Shown in pieces: positions 45,718-54,573 of a DNA stretch of 64,000 bases. The position numbers and the translations under genes were made by a program. Below the pieces are notes generated by a model. It was not told the DNA's origin. It searched no databases and was given only the letters and a program-made list of their open reading frames with translations. Positions within the stretch are counted from its first letter, which is position 1, and the number at the start of each line of letters is the position of its first letter. This DNA is from Bacteriovorax sp037444575 (GTDB lineage: Bacteria > Bdellovibrionota > Bacteriovoracia > Bacteriovoracales > Bacteriovoracaceae): NCBI GenBank assembly GCA_037444575.1, contig JBBIME010000016.1, forward strand, positions 9,979-73,978, given 5' to 3'.

Positions 45718-46401
45718 CTAAATTTTGTTAATTTCAGGAAGAGAAATTGTTCTTGGAAAATATTTTTTAAGAGATGTATCGTGAGAAACAAAGACTAAAG
45801 TGAACTTTCTTTTTTCCCATTCAGAAAGAAGAAGGTTCATAAATTCGGTGGTGTTTGTTTCATCCAGAGAGCTTGTTGGCTCATCGGCAATGATAAGTTT
45901 TGGATTTCCAATTAAGGCGCGAGCAGCGGCCACTCGTTGTTGTTGTCCGATCGAAAGATCAGTAACGTTTTTATGCGCGTGTTCAGTTAATCCCAATGTT
46001 TTGATTAACTCATCTGCTTGAGCGTAAAAATCGACGCCTTCGCCTCTTTTTTTATTAATCAAACAAGGAAGAACAATATTTTCTTTGATATTAAGATAGG
46101 GAATAAGGTTAAAAATCTGAAAGATATAACCAACATTTTCTCCGCGAAGATGATCTCGAGAGCTTTGATTGATGGCGTGAAGATTGTTTCCTAATACTTC
46201 AACGACTCCATTTGTTACTTCAAGCACGCCGGCTAAAATATTAAGAAGAGTGCTTTTTCCATGTCCAGAGGGGCCATAGAGAAAAACTTTTTCTCCTGTT
46301 AAAATCTCCAGCTCGTCTATTGATAAAACGAGCGGAGCATTTTTGTTTTTTTGATTATAAGAAAATTTTAGGTCTTTTACAGAAATAGCTTTTGTTGTCA
46401 T
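45718..46401 (-). CDS. LolD/MacB-type ABC ATPase
   Basis: The 227-residue protein has Walker A GPSGHGKS, signature LSIGQQQR, Walker B LIIADEPTSSLD and the switch His VSHDTS. It forms a transporter with the FtsX-type permease downstream. The signature LSIGQ rather than LSGGQ is a small deviation found in this subgroup. Confidence 0.9.
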   Translation of the reverse strand: MTTKAISVKDLKFSYNQKNKNAPLVLSIDELEILTGEKVFLYGPSGHGKSTLLNILAGVLEVTNGVVEVLGNNLHAINQSSRDHLRGENVGYIFQIFNLIPYLNIKENIVLPCLINKKRGEGVDFYAQADELIKTLGLTEHAHKNVTDLSIGQQQRVAAARALIGNPKLIIADEPTSSLDETNTTEFMNLLLSEWEKRKFTLVFVSHDTSLKKYFPRTISLPEINKI

Positions 46402-46408
46402 GGTTATC

Positions 46409-46831
46409 TTATTGTTGCTTTAATTCTTTTATCTTAATCCCGTCCATCTTATATGAAGATTCCAGATCTTTGTTAGCATCAAGTGATAATTTACCAGTGA
46501 CTTCTATCGGATACATAGAAGGAGTAACAGTTGTTCCTTTTTTCATTTTTACCAAAACCAATTGATTTGGTGGTGGAGGCGGAACGTGCATACAGGCAGG
46601 GATATATGGCATGAATAAGAATTCAACAACTGCTTTTGAATCATAATCCAGCGGCATCATAAATCCTTTCATTGTAATTTCTTTGCCCAGGATTTTTTTT
46701 AAGTCACCTTTAGCAACTGGACTTTTGGTTTTTGGGTCGACATCTAATGTTTTTAATGTCTCCCATGTAACTTCTCCAGCAAAAATTTTTGCAGAAAAAG
46801 TGAGTATGAGGATTAATAGCATTTTTTTCAT
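46409..46831 (-). CDS. DUF3299 secreted protein
   Basis: I use the ATG at 46831 (140 residues), with a signal peptide. The core reads GFMMPLDYDSK followed by EFLFMPYIPACMHVPPPPPNQ, the DUF3299 signature. Such genes usually neighbour MacB/LolCDE-type transporters, as here. Its Cys, His and Pro-rich motif might bind metal. It heads the three-gene operon with the ATPase and permease. Confidence 0.85.
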   Translation of the reverse strand: MKKMLLILILTFSAKIFAGEVTWETLKTLDVDPKTKSPVAKGDLKKILGKEITMKGFMMPLDYDSKAVVEFLFMPYIPACMHVPPPPPNQLVLVKMKKGTTVTPSMYPIEVTGKLSLDANKDLESSYKMDGIKIKELKQQ

Positions 46832-46981
46832 AATCATCCTGTTTTAATGAAGGTGAGCAATTTGATCATCTAATTGTGATTATTTCGCAACCTTTTCGAG
46901 TTTAAAATGGCAAATATTGCTTTGCAAGCTGAATGCAAAAAAAATCCCACTGCAAGACTGATTCTCGATTATCATTATTAT

Positions 46982-48364
46982 ATGGAGAATATAAAGATTC
47001 TACTTATTGAGCCTAATGATACCGTTGGAGAGCTTATTACAAAAAGCTTGCAGCGCTCATTTAATGCAGAAGTAATTCTTTATAAGACTTCTAATCAAGC
47101 GACGGATGCCCTTAAAAAAGGGGAGATCTTTTCATTAATTATTGCCAGAAATCGAGCAGAGGCCACTGCTGAAACACCTGCTGATCTAATTGCCGGAAAT
47201 TTAGTCAACCTGATATATGATCTCTCTTTAAAAATTCCTCTCGTTGTTATTGGCGAATTTGAACACAGTTATAAAAAATATTTACTGGTTTCAGAACCAC
47301 TTCGCTTGGAAGAAATTAATCGTCTTGTGCTCAATGCTCTGGGCCTAAAAAGAGAAAACTTTGATCACTTAAAACTTCCAGACTATGTTCCTTTCCCTGT
47401 GAAATATTTTTACCTAATGAGTAATTCTCCTTGTGATGTTTATATTCGTCTGATGAAAAAAGCTGGTGATGAGTATGTAAAAAGATTAAATAAGGGGGAG
47501 AATTTCGATAAAGAGGCCCTGGTAAAATACGAGGAATTGGGAGTTTCTGATTTCTATATTACTAAAGATGATTACGATGTTTTTATGAATGGGCTTTTTA
47601 CTCAAACAATGAGCAATTTAAAAAAGAGCAGAACTTCAGATGAAAGCATTGAAGTCATTGGCGACTCTTTTGTTATCAGCGCAGATTTACTTCGAAGTCT
47701 TGGATTTACCCCCATCTGTCTGGCAATGGTTGATCAAACGATTAATATGATGAAGTCCCAAATCCAAAAAGCAGATAAGCTTGGTCCATTACTAAAAAAA
47801 CTGCTCAGCGATAAAATGAGTTATTCATACCGTCGCTCTTATCTCATTTCGGCGATTGCTTATCGACTTCTTCCTCGGATGGAATGGGGGAGCGCCGATC
47901 AACAAAACAGTCTGCTAGAAAAAATTTGCTTTGTAAGTTATCTGCACGACATATATCTTGAAGATGAAAAATTGCTTAAAATTACTGATCTCACTCAAAT
48001 GAGACAATCTGGACTTTCCCCTCGCGAAATGGACACTCTTAATAATCATGCTCATCATGCGGCAACATTGGTTCAGAGTTATCCAAAACTTCCTCAGGGG
48101 GTTGATCTCATTATTAAGCAACATCATGGTGTCTCTAATGGTGTAGGCTTTCCAGAAGTGTTGACGACGGCCATTTCTCCTATGGCGATTTTCTTTATGG
48201 TGCTAGAGGATTTTGCAACTAATATTTTGAATATTCCAGACTCAAATGAAAATTTGGCCCAGTCACTTAAAGATGCAATCAAGCCGCTTAAAGAGAAATA
48301 TCAATTGCCTAGTTATCGAAAAATTGTCACCGAAATTGAAAACTTGGTGACCCCTAAAAAGTAA
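46982..48364 (+). CDS. Receiver-like/HD-GYP-variant signalling protein
   Basis: The likely start is the ATG at 46982 (460 residues), directly before the receiver-like MENIKILLIEPND; an ATG at 46907 adds 25 residues and neither has a good ribosome binding site. A receiver-like fold (about 1-130) is followed by a helical region and an HD-GYP-type domain (about 300-450). The latter keeps SYLHD, NNHAHHA and KQHHG as metal ligands, but GYP is GFP. It might hydrolyse or bind cyclic di-GMP. Confidence 0.7.
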   Translation: MENIKILLIEPNDTVGELITKSLQRSFNAEVILYKTSNQATDALKKGEIFSLIIARNRAEATAETPADLIAGNLVNLIYDLSLKIPLVVIGEFEHSYKKYLLVSEPLRLEEINRLVLNALGLKRENFDHLKLPDYVPFPVKYFYLMSNSPCDVYIRLMKKAGDEYVKRLNKGENFDKEALVKYEELGVSDFYITKDDYDVFMNGLFTQTMSNLKKSRTSDESIEVIGDSFVISADLLRSLGFTPICLAMVDQTINMMKSQIQKADKLGPLLKKLLSDKMSYSYRRSYLISAIAYRLLPRMEWGSADQQNSLLEKICFVSYLHDIYLEDEKLLKITDLTQMRQSGLSPREMDTLNNHAHHAATLVQSYPKLPQGVDLIIKQHHGVSNGVGFPEVLTTAISPMAIFFMVLEDFATNILNIPDSNENLAQSLKDAIKPLKEKYQLPSYRKIVTEIENLVTPKK

Positions 48365-48372
48365 TTAAATTT

Positions 48373-49164
48373 TCAAAACGCCCATAGCCCACCAATAATC
48401 AGCGCTCCTTCAAGCCAGGTACCAGTCGTCGTTGGCGATCTTCTAATTTCTTTACTTAAACCTTTAAAAGAAAAACCAGACATAATACTTAATTGTTTAT
48501 CCAACTTGTAACCTGGAAAAAAAGAAAGTGTTGGCAAGCAATAATGATTTGGGTGGTACTCAGATCGAGTAGGTGCAACTTCATTGGTCTTTACACCATA
48601 ATAGTATTCCGCAAATTTCTGGTCATAACATTCAAGACCCACTGAACTTCTAGTAAAAACTTTTTGAGATAGAGGATACAATTCAGTGTAGTGCAAACTA
48701 ACTTTCGCTCCTTTTGATCTTCCAGTTATATCTTTGGCCACTAAGAAACTTAATTTGTAATATTTAAATCCAGCTCCAAACATCCAGGATTCTCTTTTTG
48801 CTTCCATCCCAGTTGCAAAGTAACGGTCTCCTGCCTGATTAAAATTTATTGATGCTCCAATTTCTCGATTGCCATAAACATGGGCATTCACCCCTTGCTG
48901 TCCTAAAGAGATAGGTCCCCAGGCCACTTGTAACATTGGAACTGGCATTATGATGACATCGCCACCTTTTCCAGAATCATTATTATCTTTTCTAATATTA
49001 TTTTTAAAAGCGGCCCCTAAACCAAGCGAAATCTGCCATGATTTTTTTACTGTAGGACCACTGTTTTCACTTTTTGTTTCTTCAGAGAACGCACTTTTTC
49101 CACTGATAAAAGTCAGCAGGGAAAAAACAACAAAAGCTTTCTTTAGATAATTTTGTTTCAACAT
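48373..49164 (-). CDS. MipA/OmpV-family outer-membrane protein
   Basis: The 263-residue protein has a signal peptide and about 12 predicted amphipathic strands ending in LWAF (C-terminal Phe, as in beta-barrels). The WQISLGLGAAF and MPVPMLQVAWG parts match MipA/OmpV. These are small porin-like or scaffolding outer-membrane barrels. Confidence 0.8.
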   Translation of the reverse strand: MLKQNYLKKAFVVFSLLTFISGKSAFSEETKSENSGPTVKKSWQISLGLGAAFKNNIRKDNNDSGKGGDVIIMPVPMLQVAWGPISLGQQGVNAHVYGNREIGASINFNQAGDRYFATGMEAKRESWMFGAGFKYYKLSFLVAKDITGRSKGAKVSLHYTELYPLSQKVFTRSSVGLECYDQKFAEYYYGVKTNEVAPTRSEYHPNHYCLPTLSFFPGYKLDKQLSIMSGFSFKGLSKEIRRSPTTTGTWLEGALIIGGLWAF

Positions 49165-49253
49165 TAATTCATTTTTTCATTGGGAAAACGCAATGACAAA
49201 GAAAAAAACTCGGTCTTTGGAAAAACTTATTTAGATAAAGAGTGAAAGAAAAA

Positions 49254-49332
49254 GAAAGATTTATTTTATTACAAAAAAAATGCACTGGTGCCATCATTGA
49301 TCTTATCCTGATTTTTCGTTACGGAGGACTTT
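49254..49332 (+). promoter_or_regulatory. Conserved leader of the first tandem HExxH gene
   Basis: GAAAGATTTATT at 49254 and ATCCTGATTTTT at 49305 recur before the second copy at 50327 and 50376 with nearly the same spacing (51 and 49 bases). A GGAGGAC ribosome site follows. It may hold a shared promoter and 5' untranslated region. Confidence 0.5.
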
Positions 49333-50211
49333 ATGAAAAATGGAATTTTAATCAGTGCTCTATCTATGACTATGTCTCTATCTTCAGTGTTTGCTTGCGA
49401 TATTCACGGTAAGACCGGATTTATGCCAGAAAACAATCTTAGAATTTCTAAATTTGCAAAAGATACTAACGGAATGACTCAAGAAAAATTTCTTTCAATC
49501 ATTAAACGAGTATCTGATGTTTACGCTCCAATCGTAGCTTCAAGAGGGGCAACTCTTAATATGGTTAACAATTGGGACGATGAAACAGTAAACGCTTACG
49601 CTGACCAAGATGGAAAAACTTGGAGCGTACATATGTTTGGTGGATTGGCTCGTCACACTCTTACTACAGATGATGGTTTCATGCTTGTAGTATGTCACGA
49701 AACTGGTCACCACCTTGGTGGAGCTCCAAAATACGGTGGAGGATCTGACTGGGCAGCTAACGAAGGCCAAGCTGATTACTGGGGAGCTTTAAAATGTTTA
49801 AAACGCGTTCTTGAAAACGATGACAACATCTCAGCTGTTTCTAAAATGAGCGTTGATGCTGAAGCTACAAAACAATGTCAAATGGTTTACAAAACTGACG
49901 CTGAAGTAGCTCTTTGCCAAAGAATTTCAATGGCAGGTAAATCTCTAGGACAACTTCTTGGATCTCTAGGTGGATCTTCAAACGTTAACTTCAATACTCC
50001 TGACAAATCAAAAGTTAGAAGAACAAACGATGCTCACCCTAAAGCTCAATGTCGTCTAGATACTTACTTCAATGGATCTCTATGTGATAAATCTTTCACA
50101 GAAGATGTTTCTGAAACAAATCCAATCCCAGGAACATGTATTAAGAGAGATGGATATAAAGTTGGAACACGTCCACTTTGCTGGTACAAGCCAGGTTCAG
50201 ACGAGATCTAA
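49333..50211 (+). CDS. Secreted HExxH metalloprotein, copy 1
   Basis: The 292-residue protein has a signal peptide (about 1-21) and the zinc motif HETGHH (His122, Glu123, His126) in a VVCHETGHHLGGAP context. A downstream NEGQAD (Glu144) could give the third ligand. Seven or eight Cys suggest disulfides. It is about 70% like the next gene by eye. A secreted zinc peptidase is likely, but the family is not named to me. A terminator follows. Confidence 0.75.
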   Translation: MKNGILISALSMTMSLSSVFACDIHGKTGFMPENNLRISKFAKDTNGMTQEKFLSIIKRVSDVYAPIVASRGATLNMVNNWDDETVNAYADQDGKTWSVHMFGGLARHTLTTDDGFMLVVCHETGHHLGGAPKYGGGSDWAANEGQADYWGALKCLKRVLENDDNISAVSKMSVDAEATKQCQMVYKTDAEVALCQRISMAGKSLGQLLGSLGGSSNVNFNTPDKSKVRRTNDAHPKAQCRLDTYFNGSLCDKSFTEDVSETNPIPGTCIKRDGYKVGTRPLCWYKPGSDEI

Positions 50212-50244
50212 TTTCGTATAAACCAATGCCAAAAAAATGACAGA

Positions 50245-50269
50245 GGGGCCGTTTATCGGCCCCTTTTTT
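50245..50269 (+). terminator. Intrinsic terminator after HExxH copy 1
   Basis: GGGGCCG pairs exactly with CGGCCCC over a five-base loop, followed by six T. It separates the two tandem copies, so each has its own transcript. Confidence 0.9.
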
Positions 50270-50326
50270 ATTGCCAAAAACTATTTCTCCCAATGAAATA
50301 ATCTCAGACCAGAAATGTCAGTTAAT

Positions 50327-50405
50327 GAAAGATTTATTAATTTTTTTTAGTTATCTATTTATGTAACGATTGTTCATCCTGATTTTTGTTATGGAGGACT
50401 AATTT
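50327..50405 (+). promoter_or_regulatory. Conserved leader of the second tandem HExxH gene
   Basis: It repeats the GAAAGATTTATT and ATCCTGATTTTT elements and the GGAGGAC ribosome site of copy 1. The rest of the spacer between the two genes is not conserved. Confidence 0.5.
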
Positions 50406-51278
50406 ATGAGAAAAGGGATTTTATCAGCGGTTGCCGCTTTATCACTAACAGCTTCTACAACTTTTGCTTGCGATATCCATGGAAAAAGTGGATTTGCCCC
50501 TGAAAATAATTTGAGAATTTCTCAATGGGATAAGGGAACAAATGGCATGACTCAAGAAAGATTTCTTGCAATTATCAAGAGTGTTTCTGATATCTACGCT
50601 CCAATTGTTGCTTCTAAAGGTGCAAAACTATCTATGAACAATAGATGGGACGACGACACTGTTAACGCAAGTGCTCAAGAAATTGGGAAAACTTGGGTTG
50701 TTAACATGTATGGTGGACTTGCACGTCACGAACTAACAACTGACGATGGATTTGCTCTTGTTGTTTGTCACGAACTTGGTCACCACCTAGGTGGAGCTCC
50801 AAGAAAAGGTATGTCTTGGGCAGCTAACGAAGGTCAAGCTGACTACTTCGGATCAATGAAATGTCTAAGAAGAGTTCTAGAAAAAACTGACAACGTTGGA
50901 ATCGTTTCTAAAATGAATATCGACGCTGAAGTAACTAAGCAATGTGAATTGATTTACAAAAGCGAAAACGAAATCGCTCTTTGCCAAAGAGTTTCAATGG
51001 CAGGTAAATCACTTGGATCACTTCTTGGGTCACTTGGTGGAAACTCAAATGTTCAATTCACGACTCCAGATACATCTATTGTATCAAGAACAAATGATGC
51101 TCACCCTGCAGCTCAATGTCGTCTAGATACTTATTTCCAAGCAATTCTTTGCGATAAATCATACGATCAAGAAAATGATAGAAATGATCCAAAGATTGGA
51201 ACTTGTATCGCACGCGATGGATACAAAGTTGGTATGCGTCCACTATGCTGGTACAAACCAAGTGCTAGTGAAATCTAA
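50406..51278 (+). CDS. Secreted HExxH metalloprotein, copy 2
   Basis: The 290-residue paralogue has HELGHH at the same positions (His122, Glu123, His126) and NEGQAD at Glu142, with a two-residue deletion between them. Signal peptide and Cys pattern are as in copy 1. Both keep every zinc ligand, so both are probably active. Confidence 0.75.
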   Translation: MRKGILSAVAALSLTASTTFACDIHGKSGFAPENNLRISQWDKGTNGMTQERFLAIIKSVSDIYAPIVASKGAKLSMNNRWDDDTVNASAQEIGKTWVVNMYGGLARHELTTDDGFALVVCHELGHHLGGAPRKGMSWAANEGQADYFGSMKCLRRVLEKTDNVGIVSKMNIDAEVTKQCELIYKSENEIALCQRVSMAGKSLGSLLGSLGGNSNVQFTTPDTSIVSRTNDAHPAAQCRLDTYFQAILCDKSYDQENDRNDPKIGTCIARDGYKVGMRPLCWYKPSASEI

Positions 51279-51307
51279 TTTAAAAATTTAATTTAAATTT
51301 TTATAGA

Positions 51308-51340
51308 AGGGTCAGAAGTTATTCTGGCCCTTTGTTTTTT
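51308..51340 (+). terminator. Intrinsic terminator after HExxH copy 2
   Basis: AGGGTCAGAA pairs with TTCTGGCCCT (one G-T pair) and is followed by TTTGTTTTTT. Confidence 0.8.
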
Positions 51341-51349
51341 GAGGCCCTG

Positions 51350-51997
51350 ATGTCACTGATTCAAGTTTTTGGAAATCTCGCCTTTATTCTCGTGGCCGGA
51401 TCTTTCATGGTGAAAGATATTTTATGGCTTCGAATGCTCTCAATTACCGCCTCATGTAGTTCCATTATTTATAATTCAAACGTTGCAACTAATCCTTTGT
51501 GGGTTCCAATTTCCTGGAACTTATTTTTTATGTCTCTCAATATTTATCACATTGTTAAAATTATTTACGGAAATAGAAAAATTAAACTCAGTGATAAAGA
51601 GCTTGAGCTTTATAAGATTTCATTTTCTCACTTGAATCTGGCTGAGTTCGCTAAGCTTATTCGCATGGGAGAGTGGAAAAAAGTGGAGACAGGTGTTGAG
51701 ATCGTTAAAGAAAATCAAAAGATGGAAGATCTTATGATGATCTACAGTGGTCTGGTTGATGTTGTCGCTCAAGATAGAAAGCTCAATGAGCTTCGAGACG
51801 GGCAATTCATTGGAGAAATGAGCTTTTTATCCAATCGCCCAGCGACTGCGACTGTTATAAGTGCTCGTCCGACAGAATTTGTTTCGTGGAAAGAAAAAGC
51901 ATTAAAGGAATTGGTCGGAAGAAATCCTAGTTTGGTTTTTTCACTTCAATCCGCGATGGGAACACAAATTGCGGATTATTTAAAAGTTAACGAATAA
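51350..51997 (+). CDS. Popeye-like membrane cNMP-binding protein
   Basis: I use the ATG at 51350 with GAGG upstream (215 residues). Three hydrophobic segments (about 5-75) precede a cyclic-nucleotide-binding fold (about 90-205). The phosphate-binding cassette GQFIGEMSFLSNRPATATV keeps the Glu and Arg that contact cAMP or cGMP. Three helices plus a cNMP domain match the Popeye (POPDC) layout rather than CRP. No DNA-binding domain is present. It should be a membrane cyclic-nucleotide sensor. Confidence 0.75.
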   Translation: MSLIQVFGNLAFILVAGSFMVKDILWLRMLSITASCSSIIYNSNVATNPLWVPISWNLFFMSLNIYHIVKIIYGNRKIKLSDKELELYKISFSHLNLAEFAKLIRMGEWKKVETGVEIVKENQKMEDLMMIYSGLVDVVAQDRKLNELRDGQFIGEMSFLSNRPATATVISARPTEFVSWKEKALKELVGRNPSLVFSLQSAMGTQIADYLKVNE

Positions 51998-52010
51998 TAA
52001 AATAATAAAG

Positions 52011-54176
52011 ATGAAAACACTAATCCTCACCGAAAAACCATCTGTCGCTAGAGATTTTGCCTCTGCGCTCTCAAGCAGATCAGGATCAGGAAGCGATGGT
52101 TTTATTGAGACTGATGACTACGTCATTACTTGGGCCATAGGCCATCTTCTAGCTCCCTTTGATCCAGAAGATTACGATGCCAAATGGAAACGCTGGACAC
52201 TTGCGAGTCTTCCCATTATTCCATCAGAATTTAAATTTAAGGCCCAGCCAAAAACTAAAAAGCAATTAGATATCATCAAAAGACTTTTAAAAAGATCAGA
52301 TCTTGATCGAGTGATAGTTGCTACAGATGCCGGGCGAGAAGGCGAGCTTATAGCGCGTTTGATTTTAAATGAAGGGAAATCAAAGCTTAAAGCTTTCCGC
52401 TTTTTTACGTCGGCAGCTCTAACGAAAGAAGTGATACATCACGAGTTAAAAAATATAAAACCTCTTTATGATTTTGATCGTCTCTATATCGCAGGACGAG
52501 CTCGCCAGAAAGCGGATTGGCTTGTGGGGATGAATTTATCAAGACTTGCGACCATAAAGCTTGGCGATCTTTTCTCTGTTGGGAGAGTGCAGACTGCCGT
52601 TTTAGGTTTAATTGTTGAAAGAAAAGAGGCGATTGATAGCTTTATCCCCAAAGATTATTTTGAAATGAAAGCAAAGTTTAAATTCAATAATGGAAGTGTA
52701 TCCGCTTATTGGTTTGATCCTAAAAAGAAAGAAGAAGAAAAAAGACATGATAAGAGAGACTTCTTTGATAAGTTAACAATTGATTTGAATCAAAAGAACG
52801 CTCGCATCACAGTGCTCAATGAAACAGAGAAAACACAATACCCACAAGGGCTGTATTCCTTAACAGAGCTTCAGCGCCAGGCGAATATGCAGTATGGTTT
52901 TTCGGCCAGTAAAACTCTGGAGATTGCTCAGACTCTCTATGAAAAATACAAGTGTCTATCTTATCCAAGAACTGATTCAAAAGTTATGGCAACATCATCA
53001 GTGGAGTTAGTGAAGGGGCTTGTTTATAAGTTTAAAGAAATTTATCCTGAGCATTTTGAGAAATTTGCAGCTTACAAAGTAAGTCTTAAAAATAAAATGG
53101 TCTTTGATGACTCTCGTCTTACCGATCACCACGGGCTAATTCCACTAAAAGATTTCTCGGGTAGTGAATCGACTCCGGAAGGGAAAATATTTCATTTAGT
53201 ATTAAAAAGATTTATTTCAAACTTTCTAGAAAATCACAAATACCTTGAGACAGAAGTTGAGATTGAATGTGAGAGTCAAAAATTTAAAGCGCGCGGGAAA
53301 AAAATCCTGGAGATGGGGTTTAAAGTTTTAGAAGGAAGAGAATCAGAAGAAATTCTTCCGGCCTTAACATTAAATGAAAATGGCATTTTTCAAGGTGGGG
53401 AAGTTGAGTCCAAAAAGACAAGACCTCCGAGTGAATATACAGAGGCCTCTCTTTTATACGATATGACTAATCCAGCAAGATTAGTTGAAGAGAGTGACTT
53501 AAAGAAAATTTTTAGAACGGAAGTGGGGCTTGGGACTCAAGCGACACGCGCTCAAATAATCGAAACACTTTTAAAAAGAAGTTATATTGAGCGCTCTGGG
53601 AAAAATTTAAAGGCGACAGATAAAGGTGTTGAGCTAGTTTCAAAACTTAAGACGATGCCGACAACACGAGCTCTGACCAATGTCTCTCAGACGGGTAAGC
53701 TTGAATTAAAACTTCAAAGTATGGCCGAAGGGGAGAGTGATGATTTGGAATTTTTAGATTCTATTCATCAGTATGTGGAGAGTGCGACGAATGAGTGGAA
53801 GTCTATAGAGGTGCCTGAAGCGGAGAAAAAACCGAAGGTCTATTCTGGAAAATACGCCAAGTATAATAAGAAAGCAGATGGGACTAAGGCAGATGCTGCT
53901 CCTAAAATAGATCTTGGTCCTTGTCCAAAGTGTCAGGCGGAGATCAAAGATTTTCCAAAATCCTATAGTTGTTCTAGATGGAAAGAAGGTTGTGGATTTA
54001 CCATTTGGAAAGTGATGGCAAAAAAGAAATTACCTGAGTCTGTTGTGAGAACTCTGATTACTAAAAAGAAAACAGATCTTCTTAAAGGATTTAAATCTAA
54101 AGCAGGCAAACCGTTTGAAGCTTATCTTCTTTTGAATAAAGAAGGGAAAGTGGAGTTTGAGTTTTTGCCGAGATGA
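52011..54176 (+). CDS. topB: DNA topoisomerase III
   Basis: The 721-residue protein has a TOPRIM domain starting MKTLILTEKPSVARDFA with ATDAGREGE, and the catalytic Tyr in YPRTDS (about 320). One C-terminal Cys4-type zinc ribbon (CPKCQ...CSRWKEGC) is present. It is a type IA enzyme that decatenates DNA during replication and repair. Confidence 0.95.
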   Translation: MKTLILTEKPSVARDFASALSSRSGSGSDGFIETDDYVITWAIGHLLAPFDPEDYDAKWKRWTLASLPIIPSEFKFKAQPKTKKQLDIIKRLLKRSDLDRVIVATDAGREGELIARLILNEGKSKLKAFRFFTSAALTKEVIHHELKNIKPLYDFDRLYIAGRARQKADWLVGMNLSRLATIKLGDLFSVGRVQTAVLGLIVERKEAIDSFIPKDYFEMKAKFKFNNGSVSAYWFDPKKKEEEKRHDKRDFFDKLTIDLNQKNARITVLNETEKTQYPQGLYSLTELQRQANMQYGFSASKTLEIAQTLYEKYKCLSYPRTDSKVMATSSVELVKGLVYKFKEIYPEHFEKFAAYKVSLKNKMVFDDSRLTDHHGLIPLKDFSGSESTPEGKIFHLVLKRFISNFLENHKYLETEVEIECESQKFKARGKKILEMGFKVLEGRESEEILPALTLNENGIFQGGEVESKKTRPPSEYTEASLLYDMTNPARLVEESDLKKIFRTEVGLGTQATRAQIIETLLKRSYIERSGKNLKATDKGVELVSKLKTMPTTRALTNVSQTGKLELKLQSMAEGESDDLEFLDSIHQYVESATNEWKSIEVPEAEKKPKVYSGKYAKYNKKADGTKADAAPKIDLGPCPKCQAEIKDFPKSYSCSRWKEGCGFTIWKVMAKKKLPESVVRTLITKKKTDLLKGFKSKAGKPFEAYLLLNKEGKVEFEFLPR

Positions 54177-54267
54177 AACTCTTAAATACTTGAGCAATTA
54201 AGTATTGTTCGATGTAACCAATGTAAAGAAATCTTGTTACTAAATAATTAAACTACAATCTTGCAGT

Positions 54268-54310
54268 CCCGATAACCAGTTAATTGTAATTAATTGGTAA
54301 TAAATCGGGG
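54268..54310 (+). promoter_or_regulatory. Leader hairpin covering the ribosome site of the small lipoprotein gene
   Basis: CCCGAT at 54268-54273 pairs with ATCGGG at 54304-54309. Inside, ACCAGTTAAT pairs with ATTAATTGGT (54289-54298) with one G-T pair. The outer stem includes the GGGG that would be the ribosome site of the ATG at 54317. This could be a regulatory leader; no known riboswitch matches. Confidence 0.5.
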
Positions 54311-54316
54311 TTCTGT

Positions 54317-54562
54317 ATGAATTCTTTCCGAATGATTCTTGTGATTTTTTCTCTCATTGTTCTCTCAGCATGTAGTGGTGAAAAGGGAGTTGAAGGAAAT
54401 AATTCATCATTCATTTCAGCATCGCAAGTCGAGACAACAAAACTTCAAGCAGCGCTTAAAAACGAACCAGCTTATAAGATCAATGATTCAGAAATCATCC
54501 TTCTTCAGAACGAAGGGATTATTAGCGTTGCCGATAAGCCCCAACTTCAATCAATTCAATAA
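54317..54562 (+). CDS. Small lipoprotein heading the PKD cluster
   Basis: The 81-residue protein has a lipoprotein signal ending in LSAC (Cys19) and a short mature part of charged and polar residues. No motif is seen. Its stop overlaps a possible upstream ATG of the PKD gene (TAATG), so the two are coupled. The leader hairpin before it may control both. Confidence 0.7.
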   Translation: MNSFRMILVIFSLIVLSACSGEKGVEGNNSSFISASQVETTKLQAALKNEPAYKINDSEIILLQNEGIISVADKPQLQSIQ

Positions 54563-54573
54563 TGAGGAAAGAA

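Noticed and set aside
54185..54206. Seven-base hairpin AATACTT/AAGTATT after topB as a terminator
   Set aside because: It is short, AT-only and has no T-run, so it is too weak to call.
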